Below are positions 47,345-59,656 of a stretch of 64,000 nt of DNA, in pieces. Made by a program: the position numbers and the translations under genes. Below the pieces are notes generated by a model. The model was not told the origin of the DNA, made no database searches, and worked only from the letters and a program-made list of their open reading frames with translations. Positions within the stretch are counted from its first letter, which is position 1. Each line of letters begins with the position of its first letter. The stretch is from Plutella xylostella (lineage: Eukaryota; Arthropoda; Insecta; Lepidoptera; Plutellidae): assembly GCF_932276165.1 (NCBI RefSeq), contig NC_063986.1:1562501-1626500 (forward strand), read 5' to 3'.

Positions 47345-49672
47345 GGGTAAAACTGCCAGTTATTGGCCATCGCTAGTTACTGGCCACTATAAACTTAAAA
47401 ATCATAAAATAAGGAATGAAGCATCACCTGCCATCTGTGTTTTTTAATAGAACTTTGTTATCTAACTGACTTTTATTTTAGTACATTTTTTTGCCACTAT
47501 GAAAAAAAGCGCCATACTATGCCGCCTTTTTCTGACAGTTGGCGGTCGGACTTCCGCGTGTACGCTTCAGAGTAACGTATTTCTTAACGAAACACATTTC
47601 TTCAAAATTGACATTATTGGTGATTGAACGCAATTTAAGTGATTAATTTAGCATATTTGTATAGTGTTAATGGTAAGTTTTATTAATATATTATAGTTTC
47701 ATGCAATTTCCTTTGGGAAGGTGAGTTTTTGGAGGTGGCCAATAATTGAATCAATATATTGCAAATTTTCTGTTACTGGCCGCCTATGCCAATAACTAAA
47801 TAAAAATGCAAGTACTCTTTTTAGATGAAAATCGACTGTTTTCACAATATTTATAAGTTGTAGTATCGTGTGGCAAAATATCACGCACTTTTATCAATAA
47901 AATTCAGTTACTGGCATAGGTGGCCAGTATTTAGTGGTGAAGTGGCCAATATCCGACCGATGTATTTTGTTACAGTGCGCAAACCATCAGCAACGGGATG
48001 CCACCTAAATGAAGACAGAATTCTTCAGATGACTTAAATAAAGCCTTCAAATTCATAAAAGACAAGACAAGACATAAGACAATAGAAAATAGTTTTCATA
48101 TATTCAACAATATTTTATTGAAGCATATCGATCGACGAACCGTCTTACCCAAAAGCTCGACGAGTTTCAGTCCCCAGAGAAGGCTGGGTTTCGAAAAGAC
48201 TTTAGTACAATAGATCTACACAGCAAGGCAGATTATACAGAAGACCGAAGAGTATAATCAGCCTCTGTGTCTAGCCTTTGAGGACTATGAGAAAGCCTTC
48301 GTCTCCATCGAGACGGGCAGTTTTGGACTCCTTGGAGAGATGCTAAATCGACTGTCGCTATATCGGGGTGTTGAGGTGTCTATACAATGCTGCTACTTTG
48401 ACTGTCCAAGTACAGGACCACAAGAAAAGACCTATCCAAAGGCAACTAGGAGTGATACAGGGAGATGTGATATCTCAGAAACTGAAGACCGATGCATTAG
48501 AAGATGTCTTTAAGACGTTGGACTGGAACGGACACATGTCACACCTCCGCTGCGCAGACAACATCGTCAATATGGCAGAATGTCTGCCGGAACTCAGCTG
48601 GATGCTAAGTGGCCTAAATGCTGCTTCCCAACCTGTAGGCATACTAGGCATCCCTCAAAGCCTGAAGATAAAAGTCTAGTCAACCACTGCATCCTGCACA
48701 GTGATGACGTATGGTGCAGACTAGTGCACCGATTTTAAGTGCACATGCTATGGAGAGAGCTATATGCTTGGAGTTGCTCTGATAGATCGTATCAGAAATA
48801 GGGTTATCTGTCAAAGAACTAAGGTTACCAACACGACATATAGCTGTCAAAATGTGCTTAGATAAAATGGCAGTCATATCTCCCGATTCTGCCAAAGAAC
48901 CGATAACCGTTGGGTTAGACGAGCTCTCGTATAGAGACCACGAACAGGCAAAAGCAACGTGGGACGCCCTCCTGCCCGCTGGACCGACGATCTTAGGCGG
49001 GTAGCTGGTAGTGGCTGGATGAAGAAGGCCGAGGACGAGGACCGAGTGTTATGTTTGGGAGAGGCCTATGTCCAGCAGTGGATGAGTATTGGCTGATGAT
49101 GATTCTATGACGATGAATAAAATACGCACGTACAGCGTCGGTAGATCTTACTTTGCTTGATTGGTTGTATGTAAAGTACGCAGGAACGGTGTTTATTAAG
49201 TAATTATATAATTATGTATACAAAAAACATGTAATTGTAAATGTTATATTTCTAGTATTTTATTCTTAGAAAGTTTATTGTTTTTTTTTGTTTTTGAAGT
49301 TTAGCCGTGGTTAATATTATTCTGCAACTGATTTTAATAAAGTTTTTATTAAAGGAGACAACATTAATTTCTATTTTTTAGAGGTTTAAAGCTTTTTTAT
49401 AAAATTATTTCCTGTGGCCAATAACCAGCCTATGGATGGCCGGTAAGTGATTTTTTTGGCCAATAACTGCAATTTTACACAGATTTGCAATAACATATAT
49501 TTTTTTATTGGTTATAGTTTTCTAAATAAATTATTGATTTACTGCGAGGCAAAAGTAGCTTTTCTAGATTACATTCATACACCATCTGTCAATTTTGGTT
49601 TAATCTGTATGAAATAATTCAGCTTTGAAGTGGCCAATCCGCTTAGTTGGCCAATAACTGGCAGTTTTACCC
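47345..49672. mobile_element. TA-flanked DNA transposon with GGGTAAAACTGCCAGTTATTGGCCA ends
   Basis: The left end GGGTAAAACTGCCAGTTATT and right end AATAACTGGCAGTTTTACCC are inverted repeats flanked by TA. Diverged copies of the GGCCAATAACTG motif recur inside (for example near 47735, 47777, 47908, 49417 and 49459). No transposase is readable. The central part is taken up by LINE sequence (48110-49110). Confidence 0.75.
48110..49110 (+). pseudogene. RTE-type LINE ORF2 remnant nested in the DNA transposon
   Basis: Broken frames show FEDYEKAFVSIE-like, LRCLYNAATLTVQVQDHKK, QLGVIQGDVIS (a diverged GVRQGD box), DWNGHMSHLRCADN (a decayed FADD-type box) and LSWMLSGLN. The usual C-terminal pieces follow, ending in a GEAYVQQWMS-like peptide near 49060-49085. 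Several stops and frameshifts. Confidence 0.75.
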
Positions 49673-49674
49673 TA

Positions 49675-50000
49675 TTATGTTTAAGTTGGCAGTACTTAAA
49701 AATAATGAAGCTGTACAAATACTGAATGGATTTTCTTTGATTTACTCATTATAGTATGTCTTTTTGTTAAACCAAATCGGGTCACTTTTCTAGACCAACT
49801 TTCGCAATAACCTTTTACACTAAAAATAGTCTAAAGACCCAATAGCACACATTTTATCAGTGCCCTGTAAAAATTGCTATCTTTTTACCCAACATGAAGG
49901 TTGAATGTATTTACAATACATAAGTACTAATGCACATAGCTACACGTATCGTACGTAGTAAAGGGCCGGTATTTTTTGCATTATTTTTTTCTGAGGTTAA
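49675..50000. other. intergenic, no gene supported
   Basis: AT-rich, nothing recognised. Confidence 0.4.
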
Positions 50001-50039
50001 TGTTGTGTTGTCACTATAGTGTGTCAGAGTTTCAGTTTG

Positions 50040-50419
50040 CTATGGCTGAGGTGGCCAGCAGTGCTTGGCTCGTTGCAATCACCCACCTGTGATCGGCGGA
50101 GAAGGTTGCGCGCGCGCATCAACTGTGTCTATAGTACCTACAAGTACCAGCAAAGAGTTCGCGCGCTTTTTTAAAAATAAATAGAATAAGTTCCGCGTCA
50201 ACCGTCGCCAGTTCTTGAAAAATTATCTCGGTTTAAAAATAGAACGCGTTCGAATTAAAAATAAATACCTATAAATAACTAGTTGATAGTTTTTTAACTG
50301 GTTTGCAATAAAGTTTAAATAGAGTATTTTAGCGGGTAATGGCGAGCAAGTTCGAGGACACAATAAGAAGGTGAAAGTGATGAAACTTATGCTGTGATCA
50401 ATCAATAAGGATTTAAAAG
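50040..50419 (+). promoter_or_regulatory. CpG-rich candidate promoter and first exon
   Basis: GC-rich sequence (GTGATCGGCGGAGAAGGTTG then CGCGCGCGCATC, and GAGTTCGCGCGC) is followed by a possible exon ending ATTTAAAAG|GTAAGAAAG at 50419. It would suit a noncoding first exon of the SLC46-like gene 9 kb downstream, whose start exon has an acceptor just before the ATG. A short in-frame start (ATGGCGAGCAAGTTCGAGG, 50339) is an alternative reading. Confidence 0.35.
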
Positions 50420-51084
50420 GTAAGAAAGGAGATCGTCCTACGAATACTAATGATTGTAATGTATGTTCGGTGTGCGTATGGAAATGAGAAAGCGATACTG
50501 ACTACTGTTTGTTTTAGTTTTCTGCAAACATAGAAAGTATATACATAGATAGATTCCTACAAACACCCACTGCATAATATGCAAGATATAAAAAATATAT
50601 TTAACAATATTACCTACCTACATAATTATATAGGTAGATTGATTGAGACTCTCTATTAAGTTGATAAAATTTATTATTTTCTATAAAGTTGATAAAATTT
50701 ATTAAGTAATTCTGTTTAACTGTACTTGATGTGTTTTATTGTGTATTATAGTATTCATGAAGTGGTAAGAAATAATTAAGTACTTGTAAGTAATTACTAG
50801 AGTTTGTAGTTAAATAATAACATCCCAATTACTAGCAATTATGACTACAATACGATTAGGGGTCCTATAATTTGGTACTATGCATATTTTATAAGGTAAC
50901 TCTACCTAGTTACAGTAAGTAATTTGTGCCTCTAGGTTTGTTGTAGGTAAACATTAATTATAATTTATTAAAATAATTATGCATAAAATTTTCACAAATA
51001 TTAATAGTAATATAAATATTTTAGCTGGGTTCTTATGAATGTAGAGTTAGTACTCAGCTGTACTTATTTTAAATCTATGTAGAG
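50420..51084. other. AT-rich intergenic stretch
   Basis: No gene supported. GTTGATAAAATTTATTA is duplicated in tandem at about 50660-50705. Confidence 0.4.
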
Positions 51085-51087
51085 TTA

Positions 51088-51270
51088 TGTATTCTATTCT
51101 ATTCTATTCTATTCTCTGTCGAATGGAACCTTTTGTGCATGTCCTTGTGCATAGGCTTGTACCATTTCCCACCACACTGGTCCACTGCGGGTTGGTGGGT
51201 TAATACATCTAGATGTGCTAAATCTAGATTTGCAGGTTTCCACACGATGTTTTCCTTCACCGTAAGTGGA
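51088..51270 (-). repeat. SINE family 1, 3' part, reverse
   Basis: An ATTCT microsatellite, then TCGAATGGAACCTTTTGTGC, CCACACTGGTCCACTGCGGG, ATCTAGATGTGCTAAATC and GATGTTTTCCTTCACCGTAA match the complement of 42660-42890. Confidence 0.75.
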
Positions 51271-51334
51271 ACTTTTATAATTAAAATTACTTAATTTTCT
51301 TCTTTCTAAAAATTTTACAGTCAGTAAAATATAT

Positions 51335-52380
51335 TATGGGAACACCCAAATATTCCGAAAAACTTTTTTCCAAATTTGATAACACCGAATATGTAATTTA
51401 CGAAATATTGCAATACCGATTTTTTAAAATACCGAATTATAAAAATCACGAAAATTATAATTTCGAATATTAAAATCACGAATATTTATTATTACGATTG
51501 TTAAATATACGAACGTTAAAAAATACGATCACTTTAATATACGAAAAATAAAATACCGATTTATTATAATCACGAAAATTTAAAATCCCGATCGGAAATA
51601 TGATAATTCGTGATTTTGACAAAAACGCATAAACGTCTTTAAAACTTTAGAACCTAAACCTAAAGATAGGTGCGACGACGAGCAAAGCGAGGAGGAGCGT
51701 GTTAGGTGCACATAGATATCGAAAAACAAAGCGGAGCGCAGCGAAGCGGAGCGGAGCGTTTCAAATATAGAGTAAACAAAGTTTGTCAAGTTTTGTTAAA
51801 TAGTAAACTATTTTTAGTACTTGTTGTTAAGTTACAGAACAAAGCAATACAATTGCTCGGATTTTTACGGTATTTCATCTTAAAAAGCTTAGGACCTAAA
51901 CCTAAAGATAGGTGCGACGACGAGCAAAGCGAGGAGGAGCGTGTTAGGTGCACATAGATATCGAAAAACAAAGCGGAGCGCAGCGAAGCGGAGCGGAGCG
52001 TTTCATATAATATAGCTTATTTATTTTTGTTTGTATACGGATTATGCTGTTAATAAACACTGACTATTCACTAAGAAACATTGCGGAATTTGTATTTTCG
52101 GAATACTAAAACTTCGGAATTCGTAATTTTAACAATTCGATATAATAAAAAATCGTACTTTGGAAACATCGAAATAATAATATTCGGAAAATTGACTTTC
52201 GTTATTTTAATAAATGTGTTGTTTGAAATTTCGTTTATTATACTATTCGTGATTTTCGCTATTCGGAAACTAAAAATTCGGGATTGTGAATTATTCGGAA
52301 CTCTGAAATTCGTAATTATGAAAATCGTTATTTTCATATTCGTAAAAAAGTAATTCGGAATTCTGTAGTGTACCCATATA
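51335..52380. repeat. composite element with two inverted arms of about 16-bp periodicity
   Basis: The left arm (about 51345-51620) repeats AT-rich blocks each ending in a CGA/CCGA core (AATACCGAT, AATCACGAA, ATATACGAA) at roughly 15-16 bp spacing. The right arm (about 52075-52365) has the complementary pattern (TTCGGAAT, TTCGTAAT). The centre has two identical 112-bp GC-rich units at 51652-51763 and 51894-52005, containing GCGACGACGAGCAAAGCGAG and GCGGAGCGCAGCGAAGCGGA. The outer ends read TATTATGGGAACACC on the left and GTGTACCCATATATTATG on the right. No coding capacity of protein character. Confidence 0.75.
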
Positions 52381-52399
52381 TTATGTATGCCACCCTTAG

Positions 52400-54150
52400 T
52401 GTAACATTAATGTTATAACGGAACTTCAAAGTTTATTTATGTAAAGGTAGACATTTTCTCAAACATCCTGAAGACCATCAATGTTATTATTGTTTCTGCA
52501 TAATTCACAATAGATATTTATCTTCCTTGCAATCATTATTATATAATCAAGAGTCTGAGTATCATATACTTATGCTTATGTTATGTCTATCTATGAAACA
52601 TTCGGCACAAGGATAACGGTTTTGAAACTACAAAGGTAGGACATACATGCTGATAATTAGGCATTATCTTAAGGGCGCGTTAATCTTGCCATACAAGAGT
52701 GACGAGCAAACATTCACAATCAGTATTTTGTCACCAAAAAAAGGATCTGGTCGCCATTACCTGATTACCTTTTCCCATTAATTTCCATCGAGGTTTTTCG
52801 ATATTTGGTTAAAGCTCTTGCGGCCTATGGTGTTTAAGACAATGAGGTCTTGTATTGAAGACCTTCCTAAATCAAATACACCATAGAGCAGGGTTGCCCA
52901 GTGATGGACTTCGGCGTCGCGGAAGTCATAGACGGAGACGGCCGGTGACCTCTGTAGGTTTTTGGCTCAATGGTCGAAGGGACCACAAGTAATGATCGCG
53001 AACGGCGGAAAGTTTATAAAGAGGTCTTAATTTGCTTATCAGTAGGACAGAAATAAAGGCTACATAAAAATATAATAGTATTTATCTACTGGGAAAATTA
53101 CTTTAGAAATTACAAATAACACAAAATTATAGTATACCGGAAAAAATACCATGCTTAAAAGTTATCCTCAACAATGTTTACGTAGCATTGTCAAAATATT
53201 TATGTAGCACAATGAGGTGCCTAGTTATCCGTTTGCAAACAATATGCTCAATTTACGTGTACATTTTGCAAATCAGTAACATAAATAGCGTATGTATGTG
53301 AACTGTTTGTACCTAACAATGGAATATGTTAGAAGGTAGATCGGTGTAGGGCTTATTGATGCTGAATGAACAGAGACCAGAATCTAAGGTTCACTTTATT
53401 TTATGTAAGCAGTTAACAGTTTCATAAATATAAGTCAATAAATAGTAGATATTATAAGTTTCGCAAACGAAGGTATCATTTCCATCCATATTCTGTCATT
53501 GGTTAAATCGATGTTACCAGTACATCGTCATAAAATAATACCGAAAAAGCACCAAAGCTGTAGCATACAATTAACGCGACTGTCGAAACTAAACGTCGCT
53601 ACTGCTTTCTATGATATCGGACCAAACGGATTTTCATAAATGTATAGTGAAACGGCGTCGTCGGATATGTCGATGAAGTGGACGCACTTGTGTGAATTTT
53701 TATACAAAGAATCCGCTGCGTATGACATCGATAGGTGGACGCTTACTTAAAAGAACCGTGCAGATTCATACCTACATGATTCCGCTAAACGATAACCGGA
53801 GCATGTTTTATCAACAAACCAACAAACAATGGTTGTCACGTCAGTGCACATCGCCATGCCTGTAATTGCAGGGGGTCACTCTATCGACCAAACGAAGTTA
53901 TGGAGCGCAACCACGACTCTATCGCCTTGCAATAAACGTGCTCATTGCATGAAAGCGGTCGTTCGTTCGTTTATGGACAAGGTAGAGTCTATAGCTCTAT
54001 GTGGTTAGGCAACGCGGGCCAAGGCCGGCCCTAGATGCGACCGACAGAGTTCACGATCGTATCACTGTGCAGTTGCAAAATATCCCGTTTTTATTGTGAA
54101 TGAGCATTAGCAGAGGTGCGATCACAGGATTCGATACCATTTTCGAAACT
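52400..54150. other. intergenic, no gene supported
   Basis: Mixed AT-rich and moderately GC-rich sequence without a convincing exon. Confidence 0.4.
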
Positions 54151-54157
54151 ACACTAA

Positions 54158-54282
54158 GGGTCACTTTTACCAAACGCTAAACGTATATAAAATAGTATTT
54201 AAATCAAATTTTAAATAAATTTTGCACTGACAGACGTATGACAGGCTACTAAATACGTTTAGCGTTTGGTGAAATTCCACCT
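54158..54282. repeat. palindromic MITE
   Basis: GGGTCACTTTTACCAAACGC then TAAACGTAT is mirrored by ATACGTTTAGCGTTTGGTGA then AATTCCACC. 54300-55540 holds no supportable gene. Confidence 0.65.
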
Positions 54283-55544
54283 AACATGGAAAAAAACAAA
54301 TATCACTTTTGAAACTAACAAATTTGCCTTACATTTTGACAGTGACAGTTGACGATATGCAACGTAAACGAAGGTTTCGAACTTTAAGTGTGGATTCTAT
54401 TGGATAGAGATGACTTTTTGCGGATAAAAGCATTTTATTTCATGTCCGTAAGGCGTTTAAAAATCTCGAGATATGATTTTCTTAAAGAAGAAGAAAATCT
54501 AAATTTAAGTTACGTAGACCCCCACATATGGGGGATTTTCTCGATGAAATTACTCGTAGAATCCACCCTTAATGTTTGTCGGGTCCGAAAAACAACATAC
54601 TGTATACGATCAGGGAGTTAATCTACGTTTGTATTCTTAGCAACGGTCATTATCGAGCCAAGTAGCGGATGCTCCTAAATGTAATGAGGCAATTTTGCAC
54701 AAAATGACAATGTCGGGGTAATTATTAGATTCGTCTCCACAAAAATTGCTTTTCTGACCACAGAGTCATAGGACCTGATAAGTACCAACTATAGGTATAT
54801 TCTTCTAATGATTGTGACCGTTAAATACGATGTAAATAATAGCTACAATAAGTATATGATAAATATAGCTTTATGATACAACAAAGCTCAATAATAGATT
54901 ACTTAAGTACTTGAAACAGCTAATTACAATAAAGGTTATGTACTGTCCTAGTAATAGTATATACATCAATAATACAACTGGTAGTAGGGCATTTTTCGCA
55001 TGTTCGGAAACAAGTTCGCAGTTTTTGGACCAGGTACTTAAAGGGTAATATGCGCTAATGTTAGTTTAGCGTTTGTCCTTGCCAAAAGTTACGCGACTGA
55101 ACTTTCACCACCGCAAATGTTTGTACAGCGAACATACTCGTTTGTGTATTAATAGGTACCTACCTACAATACTTATGTATATAGAACTTGTAAACACTTC
55201 CAGGTTCAAAATAACTAGTCACGATAATTATCTTGTACCTACATTGTAGACTTATAAATTTTTTTGTAAGTGAATAAATTATTTACTTTTAAGTTTGATA
55301 AAAAAACTGCTTTCCAAAAGTACAAAGAGCTGACAAAGAGCATGGACTATTTTAACTAAGTATTAGATGGATGTGCCTTATCTCAGTAAAAAATATGTAA
55401 ATAACATGTGAATAAATTAATAGTAACTTAAATAAATACATTCTACATTTTAAGTAACGTTAAAATCAAGTTAAAATTAAATAAAAACTGTTACTTTTAA
55501 TCAGTTCTTTTGACGGATCGATGTTAAAACAATAAAATTTCGTT

Positions 55545-55830
55545 AGGTCAGAGCTCCTGGGTGGCCAGGATATCGCCTCTCCGTGAAATCAGCTTTTCCG
55601 GTAAAATTTCTAGAACTACCGCCATGTACTCAATTAACGTGTAACAAGTGGTTTCGTCTTGCTGGAACAACGTTATCGAATTCTAACCTCAAATTCCTAT
55701 AGCTTAGGGGACAGAAACACTCGTAACACTTCCTATGGCAATACCGAGGTCTCTATGCAACAAAATTTCCATTCTCGTTTGGAAGAATGCCAAAGTCGCG
55801 ACGGTGGTCATATGAACAATATTATTATTT
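55545..55830 (+). pseudogene. possible decayed transposase C terminus
   Basis: One frame gives NFHSRLEECQSRDGGHMNNI, resembling the NF..RL..CI..NGGHFEHLL end of mariner-type transposases. No intact ORF remains. Confidence 0.35.
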
Positions 55831-56334
55831 TAAAAAAAACCCGACTTCTGACGTTAAGTAGGTATATTAAAAAAATATGTTTTGAAATATTTCTTATAGT
55901 TTTTTTTCTGTGAATTTTTAAAATTTAAACTTTTCACTGGCCCGCCCTGTACATGTTTTCCGTATGCAATTCCCAGTATGGCCACGGGAAACATTTCTAA
56001 GAGATTTTAAGAACACCTAGGTAACAGCTGTTAACTAGCGATTTATTAAGTAGGTTCTCCCTGCTCGAAAAGATTGGTAGTGACTAGTGATCATTCGTGG
56101 ACTTTTTCGTAGTAGTGAACATACACATAGCGCTGTCGCGGCGGCGCGTGAAGCCATGAACCGTGGTATTTTGATTGCAACTGCAGACAGTATTCTGTTG
56201 TAGGTTAGCTACGTGCCTAGTGCCTAAACTATATGTATGACTGCTAGGGTTCTGTATGGACATTTATTTTTATTTAATTAAGTACTATAAGTACTTTACT
56301 TTACTAATATTATAAACAGGACAGATTTACGAGT

Positions 56335-56525
56335 AACTAGCTGTTCCCGCGAGCTTCGCTTCGCCTTAAAAAGTTTTCCCGTGGGAATTCCGGGATAAAA
56401 AGTAGCCTATGTTCTTTCTCAGGTTCTAGACCATATTAAACCAAATTTCATTCAAATCCGTTCAGTAGTTTTGGCGTGAAAGAGAAACTGATAGACTGAA
56501 GACACAGTTACTTTCGCATTTCTAT
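56335..56525 (+). repeat. dispersed lepidopteran retroelement fragment
   Basis: CTGTTCCCGCGAGCTTCGCT, GGATAAAAAGTAGCCTATGT and CAAATCCGTTCAGTAGTTTT are blocks that recur throughout lepidopteran genomes. Confidence 0.55.
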
Positions 56526-56764
56526 TATTAGTTAGGATATATAGTTAGGATGCTAGATCTGGTTTGTCGAAGTGGTGAAAGGATTATGTAGGTTGAGTTA
56601 CTTAGTTAGATGATACAATAAGTTCTGTATACTGACTCAACCAGTAAGAGGAACCCGATAGTTACTATGCCAACGGAAAATTCTAACTAGGTTTTACTTA
56701 CTGTTTAGGGGCTATACTTAATACCAATAAGGCGTGAAAATGCTAAAGTCGGTGTTACTCGCTA

Positions 56765-56935
56765 CGCGCTATGACGTTATCATCATCATCAGCCTATAGC
56801 AGTCCACTGCTGGACGTAGGCCTCTCCCAAAGCACGCCACTGGATGCGATCTTTAGCTTTCCGCATCCAATCACAACCAGCCACCTTTCGCAAGTCGTCA
56901 CCCCATCTAGCCGGATGGCGTCCCATATATCTATC
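56765..56935 (-). pseudogene. RTE-type LINE ORF2 3' end
   Basis: Read on the minus strand it encodes GRHPARWGDDLRKVAGCDWM then RKAKDRIQWRALGEAYVQQW and TAIG, stopping before CATCATCATCAT. Only the last part of the ORF is present. Confidence 0.8.
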
Positions 56936-57119
56936 TATCATCAACATTATTTTAGTTATTAAATTTACGAGTAGGTATGCCAAATACTGTGTGTTAGTAG
57001 GTAAAAAGCATAGCGGTTTTGAATTGAATAATAATCGGTCATTTGTTTGTTTGTTTATTACTATGAAATGTCGATCACTTCTATCACCTAACACTACCTA
57101 CTATCATCTATGATGGTGA

Positions 57120-59640
57120 AAAAAATCGACCGACAATTATTGGTTCTATGTAATCAGTAGGTAAATTTAGTACAGACAGACGTCAAAGTAAAGTGATTAG
57201 CTGATTAGTTTATTTGCACTTGATCACTGATTCCGAACTCCTTTCTAAACCGGATGGAAATTGGAAATCTTCCAGACAACTAGATCCAGTTATGGTGATT
57301 GTATGCAGGTTACATTCCTGTAGTCCTGTTAGCATCAACGCTTTAATGTTTGTTTTGTTTAACCTCAAACCAAATAGGGGTACTATAAGTTTGAACTCAG
57401 TATCTGTGGATTGTACCTATGATAGCCTTTTAAAACTGAAATCTTCCATGTGGGTTTATGTTGTTAGATTGATAAAAATGTTCTAGAGTGTTTTGGGTAT
57501 GCCCTATGATTCATCAGAATCGGTCGAATATCTAAGCAGATAGACCGCCAAATTATGTTATAGTGGTACGATGCCGATATGACGAAATCAAAAAAGGGGC
57601 TTTTAAAACACATCTGAAGATGGAAAACCACTAAAACAAAATAGTTTTACAGTTATCCTACACAAACAAAGCACACTTATTATTGCAAAAATTAAAGTTT
57701 AAAAAGGTAACATATGAATACATATAACTACTTATGTATTTATAATATTTATATTCCATGTGACTTTTTTCTGTGATCATTACGTGAAAATGCCATCATC
57801 ATTTCCGGTCGCGACAGAGTTCTCATGAGTCTCGTGGACGAAACAATAAAATTGTTACTTTTTGCTGAATTATTACGTACCTACTTTATTTTACATATAG
57901 TTACTTTTTAACCACATGTTGTCAAATACCTGAAGAATACTCTACATTTAAATACCGTGTGGTGTGGAGTGTCTGCGGTTACCAATCAAGGGTTGCCTTT
58001 TGTACCTATTATTTCTAATTTTGTATACAATAAAGTGTGTATAGATAAGTACCTAAGGTGGTAACACAACTCGTCTTTATTTGTGAATAGCTTTTGTTTT
58101 AAACATAATTTGAATTTAAAAAAAAAAAAGCAATTCATACAAAATTCGTTTCGGTGACGTTATTTTTCAGTATGGATTCATATACACTTTGAAACTTTTT
58201 CGATGTCTCTTATTGAAGTTCACCATCACAAACCGCAACCTTATTTGGCCAGCATTTGCAGTCCCGCGTAATTATCTTCGCACGATCTGAATAAACGAAG
58301 TGTCACTACAAAGGAAAAGCATTGACTGCCAAATTTGGGACATAAATTAGGGGTCAAAGATGACTACAGTCACGTGCAGTGTCAACGTGAAACGGTCAGT
58401 GATAATGATCTTCCTCTTTAACACTAGAAGACTATGGTTTGTCAACCTATTAAAAGAATTAGCCAGATAAAGTATTGGTAGAGAGTCTTTTCATGCCACC
58501 ACCACCAATTTAAATGACCTGACTATACTTAGGAATCTTAGGATAGCATAGATAAGCATGTACTTTATACGTATTTGGAGACATTTTTAGGAATTACAAG
58601 CGCGAGATGCAATAAGATAAGATTTTGAGGTAAAATTATCGTAAACAGTGCAATGTACAAATAAAATGTTTACGAATGCACCGCTAGCCTTTACCTTAAC
58701 CTTCAGTTATTTATAAAGTTGTCCAAGACCTTATGTTTAAATTAAGCATACGAGATGCGACTCGTGAGGTTCCCTTTGCGTCTGCATGTTCTTCCTTTTT
58801 AGTGTGAGCCTTGATTCGAACCCGGAACCACGAGACTAGCGGCCATGATTGCGACTTTTTTTTGCGTCTAAAGCATCTTGCAATGATGCTATTGAGATGT
58901 AGTTTGCTTTATCACGGCGTTTTATACAGTTTTTTTTGGTAATTTACGTGTTTATGATCAACGTTTCAGCGGAGGCATAATTTATCCCTTGGCCAAATCC
59001 TAACGAGCATTTAAAGATCACAAAGTTGAGCAGTACGCGCCTCAGGCCATAGCTGATGACAAGGATAGATAGCGAAATTTTGATCCGCTGGTACTGTTAA
59101 CGTTTTACAAAATCACTTGTTACATTGAAGATACAGCTATGTTTTGTTCAAATAGCCCACACAATCTGCCGGTCACCGGGGCATTGTCAAAGCCCAGTCA
59201 GAGCCGGAAGGTACCGGTAATCGAACCGTTAAATTAAAACTTCATTCAACAACCAGACAACAGCGATTCTTCCGTGTCCTATCACGGGCTAGCTTCACGT
59301 GCACAACATATAATGCATTATTTAGATACCCAACGGAATCACTGTGAGAACTGCTCACCGAGATATCTTAATAAAAATAGCTCAGTCTCCGTGCCTTAGT
59401 TAAAAACAACGATCCCAGTGTTTGATAAGACTATTGTGGCTGCCTAGGTAAACCCGAGTCCGGTCTAGCACTCGCCTGCGATTACGCTAAGTACTATGGC
59501 AATAATGAAATGATTACGACGTCCGGCGTTCAGTACATTAACGCATTTACCCATCAAAGGCACAAAAGGTACAGACTACATGACGAGGGAGAAACATAAT
59601 TACCAACTGTTATTCGCAAACAAATAATCATTCCTTCTAT
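57120..59640. other. intergenic or first intron, no gene supported
   Basis: AT-rich, no convincing exon. A diverged tRNA-like block (GATTCGAACCCGGAACCACG) at about 58814 may be an old SINE head. If the promoter near 50.1 kb serves the SLC46-like gene, this is its first intron. Confidence 0.4.
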
Positions 59641-59656
59641 TTCAGGAGGCTCAGCG

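Noticed and set aside
51088..51110. ATTCT tandem repeat as a possible standalone satellite or CRISPR-like array
   Set aside because: It is the microsatellite tail of a reversed SINE; no spacer structure.
51580..51971. Two Ser-rich minus-strand frames sharing a peptide
   Set aside because: Both come from the 112-bp duplicated CG-rich units of the repeat, not from genes.
52081..52353. Ile/Phe-rich frames on both strands of about 90 residues
   Set aside because: Low-complexity translation of the 16-bp periodic repeat arm; no protein character.
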